Of a stretch of DNA of 30,415 bases, positions 1-8,077 are shown in pieces. The DNA lies in the NCBI GenBank assembly GCA_036501845.1, contig DASXZO010000096.1:1-30415 (forward strand), in the 5' to 3' direction. The position numbers and the translations under genes are program-made. Position 1 is the stretch's first letter; every line of letters starts with the position of its first letter. The notes under the pieces were generated by a model. That model saw nothing but the letters and a program-made list of their open reading frames with translations. It was not told the DNA's origin and did no database searches. Source of the DNA: JBBREP01 sp036501845 (GTDB taxonomy: Bacteria; Actinomycetota; Acidimicrobiia; IMCC26256; PALSA-610).

Positions 1-327
1 ATCCCATTCGAGCGTGCCGGCGGTCAGCACGACGAGGATGTGGTCGGTGGGTTTGGTGGCGACCCAGTGGGCGAGCTCGCGGGCCACCCACTCCGAACGA
101 GCCGACTCGTCCGAGGCGAGCAGCACGAACCACGCCGATTCGTCGAGAGCGGCTTCGATCGACGACCACAAATGCGGATTGGTGGAGAGCGCCGCGTCGT
201 CGCGGAACACGCGCAACGCGCGCGCTCGATACCAGGGCTTTGCCAGGCGCTGCATCGACTGCTGCAACGCCGGCGCGAATCGGCCGTCGGCCGTGTGCGA
301 GTACGAGATGAACGCGTCGTAGGCCAC
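1..327 (-). CDS. TIR-domain protein, N-terminal part (runs off left edge)
   Basis: The visible 109 residues are a complete TIR core with no stop before the window edge, so the 3' part is missing. Box 1 is YDAFISYS at residues 3-10; the later motifs are RVFRDDAALS (39-48) and SEWVAREL (78-85). About 87% of the residues match the TIR domain of the gene at 386-3172 by direct comparison, so this is a recent paralogue. The missing part is probably a membrane segment plus WD40 repeats as in that gene (inference). GTG at 327 is chosen because it gives the same AYDAFISYSH N-terminus as the paralogues; an in-frame ATG at 342 would add five residues. The gene lies 58 bases after the upstream paralogue on the same strand and is probably the fourth gene of the operon. 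The canonical TIR NADase glutamate position holds Trp (in PHLWSSIE). Confidence 0.85.
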   Translation of the reverse strand, partial: MAYDAFISYSHTADGRFAPALQQSMQRLAKPWYRARALRVFRDDAALSTNPHLWSSIEAALDESAWFVLLASDESARSEWVARELAHWVATKPTDHILVVLTAGTLEWD

Positions 328-385
328 AGCACCCGATACCATCAGCGCAGCCACCAAACCCTCTCACACGGCGGCGACAGGAAGG

Positions 386-3172
386 TCAACGCCGGGATAC
401 CGGGCACGTTGCGTGGTAGGGCCGACCGGGGAGGTATTGGTTCCATTCGGCTTGGGTGAGATTGCGGCCGGCCATGGTGCAGGCGCGCGCGACCAAGGGG
501 GCGGTATCGAGGTTCCAGACCCGGACGGTGCCGTCGTAGCCGGTGGACGCGAGATGCTGGCCGTCGGGCAGGAACGCCATGCCGACGACAAGTTGCGTGT
601 GGCCGGTAAGTGGCGCGCCGAGGGTCTGTCCGCTGTGGGCGTCGACGAGGAAGATCGACCCGTCGTTCTGGCCGATGGCGATCGTGTTGCTGTCGGGTGT
701 GTAGGCGATGCCGCCGACGAGGCCACGGTTGAAATCGAGCGGCGGTCCTTGCGGAGTGCCGGTGTTCGCGTCGAGGAGTTGTGCGGTGCCGTCGCCGAAG
801 CCGGCCGCAAGCTGTGTGCCATCGGGGCTGAAGGCCACGCCGAGGTTCAATGTTCCACTGCGGCGGACCGCGTATCGCTGGCGGCCCGTGGCGCCGTCGT
901 CAACGGTGAGGCCATCCTCGCCGTCGGACGCGATGAGATTCCCGCCGGGATTGAAGGCGACGCCGATCACGAATCCAGGCGTGTGCGCGTGGATCGTGCG
1001 GACGACGCGCCAGCGAGCGATGTCGATGATCACGACCGTGCCGAGGCCGGTGCCGACCGCGCCGAGGCGACCATTCGGGCTGAATGCCGTGCCCCATGTC
1101 CCGTCGGTGGCAGAGATCCCGTCGTGAGACGCGGGGTGGCCGAGCCGGAGCGGCGGATGGACCAGTTTTCCGGTTGTCAGGTCGCTCAACGCGAGCGTGC
1201 CGTCGGCGCCGCCGGTGAGCACCTCATGGCCCGTGGGATCGATCGCAACCCCAGTGGTGCCGAACGACCCCGAGGCATGCAGCGGCAAGAGGCGGCTCGT
1301 GCGAGGCGCAATCGACCACACGCGCAGGCCGGCATTTTCCCCTGTGAGAATCGCTGTACCGCTGGCGGTCGCCGCGAGGCCGTAGCCGCCGTTCGGGCCT
1401 GCTCGGTCGTGGGTGCTGGCCGCGGAGCCGAGGATTGTGCTGATCGACTGGGCGTGCTCAAGGCTCCAGATCTCGACCTCGTTGGTGCTAGCGCTCACGA
1501 GCGTCTGGCCGTCGGGCGTGAACGCGAGGCTGTTGGCTGCACTGCTGTGCCCTACGAGTGGGTCGCTTTCCCGTGTGCCTGTCTCGGCGTTGAACAATGC
1601 GATGTCGCCGTCTTGCTCGGTGACCGCGAGCACCTTGCCGTCGGGCGAGAACGCCCCGCCCCACCCGCCGCTCACGGCCATGCGCGGAGCGAGCAGCCGG
1701 CCGGTGCCGGGATCGATGATCTCGGCGGTCGTCGGGTTGATCACCGCGACGGCGTTGCCGGTCGGGCTCGTGGCGACGGCTCGCGGCGGGGTGGTCAGAT
1801 CGGTGTGCAACCTGGAAACTGTGCCGTTGGTGAGGTTGTAACGGTCGATCGGTGTGGTGGCATCCAAGAGCGTCGATCCGTCGCGGGTGAACGCCATGAC
1901 ATTCCGGTCTTGGTTTTCGAGCGATGCCGTCTCGTCACCGAGTGAGAGTTGGTGGCCTGTGCTGACTGTCCATGCGGAGAGGTTGTAGAGGTGTGACGAG
2001 GCGAAGAATCGTGTGCCGTCGGGGCTGAACCCGGCGGAATCGAGCGGATGGCCGCCGGGGTCGTGCACGGTGGGCGCGTCGGGCCGGCCGCTATGCAGGT
2101 CGTAGAAGCGGGCGGCCCCGGCGATGTCGGTGGTCGCGACGGTGTGGCCATTGGGGCTGATCGAGACGGTGAGGATCCGGTCGTGGATGCCGGTCTTCCA
2201 TGTGCGCAGGAGCCGTCGGCTTGTGAGGTCGACGAAGCGGATAGTGCCGTCGTAGCCGCCGATGACGATGGTGCGGCCGTCCGGGGTGAGTGCCATGCCG
2301 CCGATCTGGCTGCCGAATCGCGGGAGTGTCGCGACGAGGTGGGGGCTGTCCTGTACCGCAGCGAGGAGCGCGCTGCGCGTCTCGGGCGTGTCGTCGAGGC
2401 GGCGTGCCTCCACTGCGAGCAACAACGCGCACGGCAGGTTCGGCCGCTCGAGGTTCTGTGACTCGATGGCGAGGCGGCTCGCGTCGGACACGCGCGCCTC
2501 CTTGCGCGCGGCAGTCGCGTTCTTGTTGGCCCGGTTGCGCTGGATGAACGCATAGCTGCCGAACGCGGCGGCGAGCACGAGCAGGATGGCGAGCGCGCTC
2601 ACACCCGTACGGGCGAGCCGCCGCGCTCGGCGGTGCAGCCGGATGTCTTCGGATTCGAGTTCGTCGCGCGCTATGCCGTGCACGGGTGCGGCGAGTTGCG
2701 CGACCGCGTCGCGGAAACGTGAGTTGCGCAGGTCGAGGTCGCTCGCGTCATGCGCCCAGCGCACATCGAGATGGCGGGGTTCCTCGACGAACGCGTCGCG
2801 TAACGGTGGCGGGACCGCGGTGCCGGTGAGTGTCGAGGTGGCCGGATCCCATTCGAGTGTGCCGCCGGTCAATACGACGAGGATGTGATCGGCGGGTTTG
2901 GTCGCGATCCAGTGTTCGAGCTCGCGGGCAACCCACTCGGAACCGGCCGACTCGGCCGACGCGAGCAGCACGAACCAGTTGGTGTCATCGAGCGCGGACT
3001 CGATTGATGACCACAGGTGGGGGTTGGCCGAGAGCGCGGCGTCGTCGCGGAACACCCGCAGCGCATGCGGTCGGTACCAGGGTTTTGCCAAGCGCTGCAT
3101 TGACTGTTGCAACGCGGGCGCGAACCGACCGTCCGCCGAATGCGAGTATGAGATGAACGCGTCGTACGCCAC
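386..3172 (-). CDS. TIR - transmembrane - WD40 beta-propeller protein
   Basis: This 928-residue protein looks like a signalling receptor. The TIR domain spans about residues 1-165, with YDAFISYS at 3-10 and SEWVAREL at 78-85. A basic stretch (HRRARRLAR, about 180-188) precedes one hydrophobic segment at about 189-210, and a charged helical linker follows to about 240. From about 285 to 905 there are WD40-type repeats with recurring FSPDG/FTPDG and DGT.R.WD patterns. The positive-inside rule puts the TIR domain in the cytoplasm and the propeller outside (inference). Near the C-terminus two Cys, 24 residues apart, flank a GRNLT motif shared with the paralogue at 5013-7826. TIR domains can be NADases, second-messenger synthases or adaptors; here the usual catalytic Glu position appears to be Trp54. 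The GTG start lies 11 bases after the cyclase gene, with no clear Shine-Dalgarno sequence. Ligand and output are unknown. Confidence 0.9.
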   Translation of the reverse strand: MAYDAFISYSHSADGRFAPALQQSMQRLAKPWYRPHALRVFRDDAALSANPHLWSSIESALDDTNWFVLLASAESAGSEWVARELEHWIATKPADHILVVLTGGTLEWDPATSTLTGTAVPPPLRDAFVEEPRHLDVRWAHDASDLDLRNSRFRDAVAQLAAPVHGIARDELESEDIRLHRRARRLARTGVSALAILLVLAAAFGSYAFIQRNRANKNATAARKEARVSDASRLAIESQNLERPNLPCALLLAVEARRLDDTPETRSALLAAVQDSPHLVATLPRFGSQIGGMALTPDGRTIVIGGYDGTIRFVDLTSRRLLRTWKTGIHDRILTVSISPNGHTVATTDIAGAARFYDLHSGRPDAPTVHDPGGHPLDSAGFSPDGTRFFASSHLYNLSAWTVSTGHQLSLGDETASLENQDRNVMAFTRDGSTLLDATTPIDRYNLTNGTVSRLHTDLTTPPRAVATSPTGNAVAVINPTTAEIIDPGTGRLLAPRMAVSGGWGGAFSPDGKVLAVTEQDGDIALFNAETGTRESDPLVGHSSAANSLAFTPDGQTLVSASTNEVEIWSLEHAQSISTILGSAASTHDRAGPNGGYGLAATASGTAILTGENAGLRVWSIAPRTSRLLPLHASGSFGTTGVAIDPTGHEVLTGGADGTLALSDLTTGKLVHPPLRLGHPASHDGISATDGTWGTAFSPNGRLGAVGTGLGTVVIIDIARWRVVRTIHAHTPGFVIGVAFNPGGNLIASDGEDGLTVDDGATGRQRYAVRRSGTLNLGVAFSPDGTQLAAGFGDGTAQLLDANTGTPQGPPLDFNRGLVGGIAYTPDSNTIAIGQNDGSIFLVDAHSGQTLGAPLTGHTQLVVGMAFLPDGQHLASTGYDGTVRVWNLDTAPLVARACTMAGRNLTQAEWNQYLPGRPYHATCPVSRR

Positions 3173-3183
3173 CGCCGGTCCGT

Positions 3184-5016
3184 TCAGTGCCGTCGGCGGA
3201 GTCGGTACATCGGAATCGTCTCGAAGTCCTTCGCGGTGGTCACCCGGCCGACGTACTCCGTGGTGAACGGTGGATCGGCCTCGAGCGCGAGCAGGGCGGC
3301 GAACGCATCGGTCACGTACACCTCGCCTTCGGGCGTTCGCGGCTCGATGCGCGCGGCGCGAGTGAGTTCACGGCCCCAGTATGTGAGACGCCGGCTGACC
3401 GGATCGACGATGGCGATGACAGGTCCGGCGTGCGCACCGATGCGGAGGTGCAGATCGCTGGGGAGCCCGATTGCTTCGAGATCGATCTGCGCGAGGGTGT
3501 CGTGAAAGCCGAGCGCGCAGTCGGCTGCCGCGACCACGTCGGCGAACACCGCGGCGATCGCGTCGCCCCACGCGTTGCGCCACAAGACCGCATCGCCGGC
3601 CCGGTCGAGCACGACGGCAAGGGAGTTGTGGATCTGATTGACATAGATCGGGAATTGCTCGTCACGCAGCCGGCTGAAGCCTCGCAGATCGGTGAACAGG
3701 ATCGAGCCGATCTCGCGCGTCGCAGACGGTTCGGCGGTCGGCGGCTCGTCGGCCGGGCTGCTATTGGGAAGTTCAATCACGTGCGTCGCATGTCCGGACG
3801 CCTTCCACACCGTCACGTCGTGTGCGGTGCCGGCGAACCCTGTCCCGGTGGCGCGGTCCCACACTGCAAGCTGTTCGGCCGGCGCGTCGAGGAACGCCGC
3901 GTGGTTCAACGCATGTCCCATCGCGATCCGTGCCGCGTAGCCGAACAGCTCGTCGTCGCCCATGAAGGCCGAATCTGACGCGTGCACCACCGACGCGGCC
4001 CGCGCCAGGCACGAGCGGAATCGCTCGGTCCACACGGGTCCGGACGGCGCGACCGACACCGCTTCGAACTCGTCGGTGTCGAAGGGCAGCACCACCTCGA
4101 GTCGCACGCCGCGATCGAGGATCGCCTCGGCGACGAGGATGTCAGCTCCGGACGCGAGCGAACCGTGCGCCGATCCAATCCGGCGTTGCGCGAGGAACTC
4201 TGCGATCTCGCCGCGCACGCGTGCCTCGAGGTCGGGCGGGAAGCGTCCTCCAGCAGCGGCATCGATGCGGTGCCCGCAATAGTGGAGCACCACGGGCGGC
4301 GCGAGTGGGTCGAGCAGGCTCCTGTTGGCACCCGTCGCTGCGCACACGAGACGGAGTTGCCGGCGTGTGACGGCCATCGCCGCGTCGTCGTCGCCGGCGA
4401 GCTCGGACGCAAGCGCGACCGCTCGTTTCGCCTCGTCGATGTCGCCGAGGATGAGTGCGGCCTCGGCCGCGGTGGCTTCACGCCAGTAGTCGCCGGTCGG
4501 CTCGGTTGCGCGACTCTCGGTCACGAGCAGCTGGGCTCGCTGGGCAAGCGCTCGTGCACGCCGGCCGTCCCCGGCAAGGAGCGAGAGTGTCGCGGCGTTG
4601 ATGCACGTGTAGAACCGCCCGAATCGATCGGCGACGACTTCGTAGAGGTGGGCGGCGCGCCGCAGGCGCGCCGGGCGATCGGTGCCCGAAGTGGCAAGGG
4701 CTTCGTCCTTCGCCAGCCTGGCCTCGAGCGCCGCCGCGTCCTCGCGTAGCGAGATCGGGATGTCGTCGCGCGCTTCGATGCTCGTCGACAATTCGTGCGC
4801 GGCCAAGCGGGCCCGTTCGACGGCACCGGCGCGGGCCAGCGCCAACGCGGCGACGAAACGGGCGTCGAGGTCGTGGGGATCTGCCTCGGTGGCGGTGACG
4901 GCCTCGTCGTACGCGATCAGCACGTCGCCGCGTGCGAGTGCCGCGCGCGCGCGTCCGACGGGACCGTCCAACACCACGGCAAGGTAGCCCGTGCCCGGAG
5001 TTGCTCGGAGCGTCAT
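3184..5016 (-). CDS. TPR - SLOG-like - class III nucleotide cyclase protein
   Basis: The 610-residue protein has three parts. Residues 20-235 are alpha-helical repeats of TPR type. Residues about 242-415 look like a Rossmann-type SLOG/LOG/DprA domain, with CGHR (247-250), LASGADILVAEAIL (287-300) and VVLPF (308-312); such domains bind or process nucleotide ligands. Residues 435-605 are a class III adenylate/guanylate cyclase homology domain. Both metal-binding aspartates are present (FTDLRGFS, D443; WGDA, D485), as is the transition-state Arg (AARIEP, R556). The transition-state Asn is Thr552, and the purine-selecting Lys/Asp pair of adenylate cyclases appears as Asn481/Thr545 (alignment by eye). 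The product, cAMP or another cyclic nucleotide, therefore cannot be assigned. Its ATG overlaps the stop of the upstream TIR-WD40 gene (ATGA, 5013-5016), implying translational coupling, and another TIR-WD40 gene follows 11 bases later. No membrane segment or signal peptide is seen, so it is probably cytoplasmic. Confidence 0.87.
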   Translation of the reverse strand: MTLRATPGTGYLAVVLDGPVGRARAALARGDVLIAYDEAVTATEADPHDLDARFVAALALARAGAVERARLAAHELSTSIEARDDIPISLREDAAALEARLAKDEALATSGTDRPARLRRAAHLYEVVADRFGRFYTCINAATLSLLAGDGRRARALAQRAQLLVTESRATEPTGDYWREATAAEAALILGDIDEAKRAVALASELAGDDDAAMAVTRRQLRLVCAATGANRSLLDPLAPPVVLHYCGHRIDAAAGGRFPPDLEARVRGEIAEFLAQRRIGSAHGSLASGADILVAEAILDRGVRLEVVLPFDTDEFEAVSVAPSGPVWTERFRSCLARAASVVHASDSAFMGDDELFGYAARIAMGHALNHAAFLDAPAEQLAVWDRATGTGFAGTAHDVTVWKASGHATHVIELPNSSPADEPPTAEPSATREIGSILFTDLRGFSRLRDEQFPIYVNQIHNSLAVVLDRAGDAVLWRNAWGDAIAAVFADVVAAADCALGFHDTLAQIDLEAIGLPSDLHLRIGAHAGPVIAIVDPVSRRLTYWGRELTRAARIEPRTPEGEVYVTDAFAALLALEADPPFTTEYVGRVTTAKDFETIPMYRLRRRH

Positions 5017-7826
5017 CGGCTGACCGGAAGGTTCGAGCAGGTTTGCCGACCCGCCGCTGCGTTTCCGAGGTACGCGACGCGTTCAGCGGGCGTGAGGTTG
5101 CGCCCGATCACAGAGCACAGTCGGTCAATCTGCACTCCTGTGTCGAGGTCGTAACGGACCGACGCGCCGTTGTCAGCCGCGGCGAACAGCTGCTCGCTGG
5201 CCGGTGAGAACGCCAAGCCGACGATCGCGCTCGAACCTGGAAACGCGAGCGGAGGTCCGATCGGCTGGCGGGCCGCGAGGTCCCACAGTGTCACGGTGGC
5301 GTCGCTGCCGCCTATCGCGAGCGCGGTGCCACTCGAATTGAACGCGAGCATGTCGACGTTGCCGTGGTTCGCGATGATCGAGGCACTCACCGTCGCGGTA
5401 GTTGGATCAACGAGTAGCACTCGGCCATCCTCGAGACCGACAGCGAGGAGTCGGCCATTGGGGGTGAACGCGATGGACGTCGTGTCGAACGCCCCGACAT
5501 CGAGATGGCGCTCGTTGCTCCCATCGATATCGGCAATCTCGACCGTCCGAGGCCCCGCGAGCGCGACCGTCTTGCCGTCGGCACTGAGCGCGATCGGGTT
5601 ACCCGTGGGGTCGATGTCGCCATCGAACAGCCTGAAGCTGCGACGGACGGTCCACCGCGTCGGGTCGATGACTGCGACGCGCCCGTCGCCGGTCGCGGCC
5701 GCGAGCGTGCCACCGCTCGTGTCAAAGCTTGCGCCGAGCACCCCGAGTCCGGGAGTGATGCCAGCGCTCGCGTTCGCGGCGGTCAGCCGGATCGCTCGCG
5801 CCTGCTGCCGGCGCGATACGAGATCCCATGCTTCGAGGGTGCCACTACCGGTGCCGACCACGATCTCGTGGGTACCGGGACGATAGGCGAGGGCAACGGC
5901 GCCGCGGCCGGACGGCGTCGTCGCGTCGAGTGTGCCTTCGAGCTTCGCCGCGGACTCGCTCCACTCGCGCACACGTCCCAGCGAGTCACCGACCGCGAAC
6001 GAACTGCCATCGGCCGCGACCGCGAGCGTTTCGTTGTCCCAGAGTGCGGGATCGGCCGGTGGAGCGATCTCACGCCCGAGTTGCGCAGATGGGTCGATCT
6101 CGACAATCTCTGCTGCAGTCAGGATCACGAGCGCGCCCGAGGGTGTGAAGGCAAGGGCCAACGGCGTGCGCGTCGCGCCGGGCAGTGCATCGTCGAGGAG
6201 TTGTCCCGAGTGCGCGTCCCACACCGACACGGTGCCGTCGGTGGCAGTTCCCGCAATGGAACGTCCATCGGGACTGAACGCGAGCTCGGAGACTGCGCCC
6301 GACCGACTTGCGATGGCCGGGCCGACGATTGCCCCGGTGGCGGTGGTGCGAAACAGGATCGTGCCGGTGTTGGTTGCGGATGCGAGCCGGGTGCCGTCCG
6401 GCGAGAAGGCGACATCGAAATCGCCGAACTCGGTGTTCGCGGTGCTCGGATAGCGACGCACGAGGTGATGGGCAGGAAACGATTGCGCGTTGATCACTGC
6501 ACCCACGAGACCGTCACCGACGTCGGTGACCGCCAGTGAGCGCCCGTCGGGACTGAACACGACATTGCTCGAGCCGTTCCCGAAGTAATCCACGTCTATC
6601 GGTGCGAGCTGGGCGCCGTCAGCGACGGACCAGACGCCGCCGTTCCCAAAGTTGTCGATCGCCGCGACGAGGGATCCGTCGGTGCTGAAGTGCACATGGG
6701 CCACGAAGGTGCGTTGCGCGCCAGCGCCCCTAATGAGGAGCATCGGGCGGACCTGCGCACCCGTGCGCGCGTCGCGGATATCGACGGCATCGGTTCGTCC
6801 GAGTGCCAGGAATTCGCCGTTCGGCGAGAAGCTGACGCTGCGGACGTCGTCGAAGCCTTCGCGGTCGATCAGTCGGAGTCGTTCCGTCCGCAGGTCGATG
6901 AGCGAGATGCCTTGGCTGCCGACCGTCGCGACCGTCCGGCCGTCGGGCGAGAGTGCCGCGGCATCCCAGGACCCGTGGATGATCTCACGTACCGGTGCCG
7001 CGTCCTCAGCCACGCTGAGAATCGCGCCCCGCGTCTCGCTGTCGTTCACGAGGCGGTTGCCTTCGATCGCGAGTAGCGCCGAGCGCGCGAGGTCGTTGCT
7101 TGCCCCGCTCGTCGCGAGGGATGCCAGCCGGCGAGCGTCAGCGAGTCGCGCCTGCTGGTCGGCGCGGTCCCGCTGGTCGACGGCTTGACTTCGCTGGCTG
7201 ATCGCGATCGCCCCGAAGGCCAGCGCCATCACGAGCAACAGTGCCAGCGCCGATACCGCGCCTCGTGCGAGACGTCGGGCGTGACGATGCTGACGTACGT
7301 CTTCACCCTCGATGTCGTCCTTGCTGACGCCGTGCATCGGGGCGGCGAGGTCGGCAATTGCGTCGCGAAAGCGAGGGTGGTTCAAATCGAGATCGGTGTC
7401 GTCGCGCGCCCAGCGCAGATCGAGGTGCCGTGGTTCCTCGGCGAACGTTTGGCGCAGCAGTACGGGAACCGCGTCGCCCGCGAGTGCCGAGGTGGGTTCG
7501 TCCCACCGCCATTCCCCACCGGTGACCACGGGCAGGATGCGCGCTGCTGGCTTGGTCGCGAGCCACTCACGAACCTCGCGGTTCACCCAGTCGGACGCGG
7601 CCGCTTCGGGCGAAGCCAGCAGCACGAACCAGCTCGAATCGTCGAGCGCCGATGCGATCGCCGACCAGAGGTGCGGGTTCGTGGACAGGCCGGTCTCGTC
7701 GCGGAACACCCGCAGCGCTCGCCGCCGATGCCATGGCTTGGCGAGCTGTTGCAGCCCACGTTGTAACGCCGGCGCGAGCTGGCCGTCGGCGGCGTGGCTG
7801 TAGGAGATGAACCCGTCGTATGCCAT
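5013..7826 (-). CDS. TIR - transmembrane - WD40 beta-propeller protein (first gene of operon)
   Basis: The 937-residue protein has the same layout as the one at 386-3172. TIR occupies about 1-165 (YDGFISYSH, 3-11), a basic stretch RHARRLARG leads into a hydrophobic segment at 189-209, a probable coiled linker follows (SQAVDQRDRADQQARLADA, about 213-231), and WD40-type repeats run from about 285 to 910. The first 110 residues are about 67% identical to the paralogue, so this is the more diverged copy. The helix that normally carries the NADase Glu reads LWSAIASAL and contains no Glu at all. Two Cys, 25 residues apart, flank GRNLT near the C-terminus; they could form a disulfide if the propeller is outside the cell (inference). 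The ATG start has no Shine-Dalgarno sequence but lies 7 bases after a -10-like hexamer, suggesting a leaderless transcript. Its stop overlaps the start of the cyclase gene. Confidence 0.9.
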   Translation of the reverse strand: MAYDGFISYSHAADGQLAPALQRGLQQLAKPWHRRRALRVFRDETGLSTNPHLWSAIASALDDSSWFVLLASPEAAASDWVNREVREWLATKPAARILPVVTGGEWRWDEPTSALAGDAVPVLLRQTFAEEPRHLDLRWARDDTDLDLNHPRFRDAIADLAAPMHGVSKDDIEGEDVRQHRHARRLARGAVSALALLLVMALAFGAIAISQRSQAVDQRDRADQQARLADARRLASLATSGASNDLARSALLAIEGNRLVNDSETRGAILSVAEDAAPVREIIHGSWDAAALSPDGRTVATVGSQGISLIDLRTERLRLIDREGFDDVRSVSFSPNGEFLALGRTDAVDIRDARTGAQVRPMLLIRGAGAQRTFVAHVHFSTDGSLVAAIDNFGNGGVWSVADGAQLAPIDVDYFGNGSSNVVFSPDGRSLAVTDVGDGLVGAVINAQSFPAHHLVRRYPSTANTEFGDFDVAFSPDGTRLASATNTGTILFRTTATGAIVGPAIASRSGAVSELAFSPDGRSIAGTATDGTVSVWDAHSGQLLDDALPGATRTPLALAFTPSGALVILTAAEIVEIDPSAQLGREIAPPADPALWDNETLAVAADGSSFAVGDSLGRVREWSESAAKLEGTLDATTPSGRGAVALAYRPGTHEIVVGTGSGTLEAWDLVSRRQQARAIRLTAANASAGITPGLGVLGASFDTSGGTLAAATGDGRVAVIDPTRWTVRRSFRLFDGDIDPTGNPIALSADGKTVALAGPRTVEIADIDGSNERHLDVGAFDTTSIAFTPNGRLLAVGLEDGRVLLVDPTTATVSASIIANHGNVDMLAFNSSGTALAIGGSDATVTLWDLAARQPIGPPLAFPGSSAIVGLAFSPASEQLFAAADNGASVRYDLDTGVQIDRLCSVIGRNLTPAERVAYLGNAAAGRQTCSNLPVSR

Positions 7827-7833
7827 GAGTGAG

Positions 7834-7863
7834 GTCTTACTGGTCGCCGGTTGCCGAGGTCAT
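7834..7863 (-). promoter_or_regulatory. Putative leaderless promoter of the TIR/cyclase operon
   Basis: On the minus strand, ATGACC (7858-7863) and TAAGAC (7834-7839) are separated by 18 bases, and ATG of the first TIR-WD40 gene follows 7 bases later. This spacing suits a transcript starting at or next to the A of the start codon, and there is no Shine-Dalgarno sequence. The last base of the -10 is C rather than T, so the match is only fair. Confidence 0.4.
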
Positions 7864-7974
7864 TCTGGTGGGAACAACGCCGCCGGTCTGTCAGCGATCC
7901 GACACAACGTGCAAATTCTCGCGGGTTCCAGCGACGGTCTCGACGTGCGGCGGAAGTTGTGGAGGCGACAGGAG

Positions 7975-7990
7975 TGTGCGCTTGCGCACA
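7975..7990. promoter_or_regulatory. Perfect palindrome TGTGCGC-TT-GCGCACA, possible operator
   Basis: Two perfectly complementary 7-base arms around a 2-base centre lie in the 251-base divergent region between the TIR operon (start 7826) and the small repeat-protein gene (start 8078). The shape suits a dimeric regulator, but no regulator gene is adjacent and there is no second copy in this spacer. Apart from this and the operon promoter I see nothing else in 7827-8077. Confidence 0.3.
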
Positions 7991-8077
7991 GAATGGGCGT
8001 GCCACCGGCGACGGTGGGCCGCGCGAGGTGGGCGCATGCTGGGTCCACGAACACCAACGACGACGAAGGGACACGCC

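Noticed and set aside
413..1945. Long plus-strand open frame opposite the TIR-WD40 gene
   Set aside because: It is antisense to a gene with clear domains; GC-rich codon use leaves such frames open, and the translation has no recognisable motif.
1..7826. Calling the operon a canonical Pycsar or CBASS system
   Set aside because: There is no cyclic-nucleotide-binding domain on the TIR proteins and no CD-NTase; only the general parts list is similar.
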